Origin: JBGSLN01 sp041740675
GTDB taxonomy: Bacteria > Pseudomonadota > Gammaproteobacteria > JBGSLN01
NCBI GenBank assembly: GCA_041740675.1
Contig: JBGSLN010000294.1
Location: 1 to 6,437 of the forward strand
DNA length: 6,437 nucleotides
Reading direction: 5' to 3'
The notes beneath the pieces are model-generated. The model was not told the DNA's origin. It did not search any database and worked only from the letters and a program-made list of their open reading frames with translations. Of the stretch, positions 5,752 to 6,437 are shown one piece after another (the first letter of the stretch is position 1; the number at the start of each line of letters is the position of its first letter). The translations under genes were made by a program, and so were the position numbers.

Positions 5752-6325
5752 AAAAACTATGCGAGTTTCAAAAAAAAATTTAACCACAGCACCTTGGTAT
5801 TTGCGACCATTTTTTTGGCGGCAAAAGAAAAAATATGGACAAGTGTTAGAACCAGCACTGGTTTGGGCGAGTAATCCAAAATTATTTTTGGCAGTCGCTA
5901 GTTTATACGGCGTGCTGGATAGAAAAAAATCACCTTTATCAGCAGAACTTCGTTCATTGATAACTGTACGTGTTTCGCAAATTAATGGCTGTCGATTTTG
6001 CGTGGATATTAATTCCTTAACATTGATTAAACGTTCAGGAACTGAAGCAAAATGTAAAGAGCTAGAAAACTGGCGCAATTCAACTTTATTTTCAGAACTC
6101 GAAAAAGCTTCATTGAATTATTGTGAAATGATGACATATTCTGATCATCAGCCTGATGATGCGTGTGTTGAACAATTGAAAAAATATTTCAATGACAATG
6201 CAATTGTTGAATTAACAGCATTAATTGCATTTCAAAATATGTCGAGTAAGTTTAATAATGCGTTGGATATTCAGCCGCAAGGCTTTTGTTCACTTTATCC
6301 TGATAAAGGAACAAATAAAATGTGA
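5741..6325 (+). CDS. Carboxymuconolactone decarboxylase / AhpD-like family protein
   Basis: A 194-residue all-helical protein of the CMD/AhpD superfamily. The core is LRSLITVRVSQINGCRFCVDIN (70-91), with the redox CxxC at Cys84 and Cys87. In AhpD a Glu twelve residues before the first Cys and a His four after the second form the proton relay. Here these positions are Ser72 and Asn91, so classical alkylhydroperoxide or decarboxylase chemistry may not apply. The N-terminus is basic and aromatic (PWYLRPFFWRQKKKYG, 18-33), which could associate with membrane. The chosen ATG overlaps the DUF547 stop by 11 nt but has no clear ribosome site. An alternative ATG at 5759 (Met7) has GGAAA 11 nt upstream and is almost as likely. 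It is the last gene of the operon. It probably uses thiol chemistry with an unknown partner, perhaps the upstream flavoprotein. Confidence 0.87.
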   Translation: MEIKKTMRVSKKNLTTAPWYLRPFFWRQKKKYGQVLEPALVWASNPKLFLAVASLYGVLDRKKSPLSAELRSLITVRVSQINGCRFCVDINSLTLIKRSGTEAKCKELENWRNSTLFSELEKASLNYCEMMTYSDHQPDDACVEQLKKYFNDNAIVELTALIAFQNMSSKFNNALDIQPQGFCSLYPDKGTNKM

Positions 6326-6340
6326 TTGATAGTTCAAAAT

Positions 6341-6368
6341 TTGGTTTTTATGAAATTTAGGCTATAAT
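6341..6368 (+). promoter_or_regulatory. Candidate promoter for the gene at the right edge
   Basis: TATAAT (6363-6368) is a perfect -10 box. TTGGTT (6341-6346), 16 bp upstream, is a weak -35. The predicted start near 6375 would leave a leader of about 55 nt. Its presence after the CMD gene marks the likely end of the five-gene operon, although no clear intrinsic terminator is visible between 6326 and 6360. Confidence 0.5.
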
Positions 6369-6429
6369 TAATCAACCAGATTCTTGCGAGTAGAATTTGT
6401 AATATTTAATTGTCAGGGAGACTTTAACT

Positions 6430-6437
6430 ATGAAGGG
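6430..6437 (+). CDS. Start of an unidentified gene cut by the window edge
   Basis: ATG AAG GG at the edge (Met-Lys, then Gly by its first two bases) follows a GGGAG ribosome site (6416-6420) with 9 nt spacing and a TATAAT promoter about 60 nt upstream. Too little is present to name a product. Confidence 0.6.

Noticed and set aside
5713..6078. 121-codon minus-strand open frame opposite the CMD gene.
   Set aside because: The plus strand carries a clear CMD/AhpD protein with CxxC. The antisense frame has no family features.
6326..6360. Intrinsic terminator after the CMD gene.
   Set aside because: There are T-rich bases but no GC-containing stem before them.

Overview
The window is AT-rich, densely packed bacterial DNA. 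Protein style, Shine-Dalgarno sites and gene families suggest a low-GC gammaproteobacterium, possibly Legionellales-like. That placement is an impression from family and base composition; there is no rRNA or other marker here to fix it. I see no transposase, integrase, tRNA, rRNA, CRISPR array or phage gene.

Left end (1-285): a promoter-like site (78-106) has its -10 inside a perfect 10-5-10 palindrome (92-116). It leads into a small open frame with an AGGA ribosome site. The frame breaks at a run of four C's and then continues in another frame as a hydrophobic-tailed peptide, so it is either a frameshifted small membrane-protein gene or a frameshift in the assembly. Its end overlaps the end of the next gene, which is convergent.

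Minus-strand operon (2002 down to 272): two-CBS-domain protein, OsmC-family thiol peroxidase, aldo/keto reductase. The gaps are 23 and 28 nt. The theme is peroxide and carbonyl stress plus a nucleotide-sensing module.

Divergent control region (2003-2161): a plausible sigma70-type promoter faces right and a weaker one faces left. Each is overlapped by a short dyad.

Plus-strand operon (2162-6325): five genes that overlap or nearly touch. They are a TVP38/TMEM64 (VTT-domain) membrane protein, a mercuric-reductase-like FAD disulfide oxidoreductase, a CDP-alcohol phosphatidyltransferase with an intact catalytic motif, a secreted DUF547 protein, and an AhpD/carboxymuconolactone-decarboxylase-like protein with a CxxC but without the usual relay residues. 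Such tight coupling suggests one process, most simply making, moving or redox-treating an unusual membrane lipid or polar head group. The substrate cannot be read from the sequence. This operon is the best candidate for an undescribed system in the window.

Right end (6326-6437): a new promoter with a perfect TATAAT, a ribosome site, and the first codons of a gene that runs off the edge.
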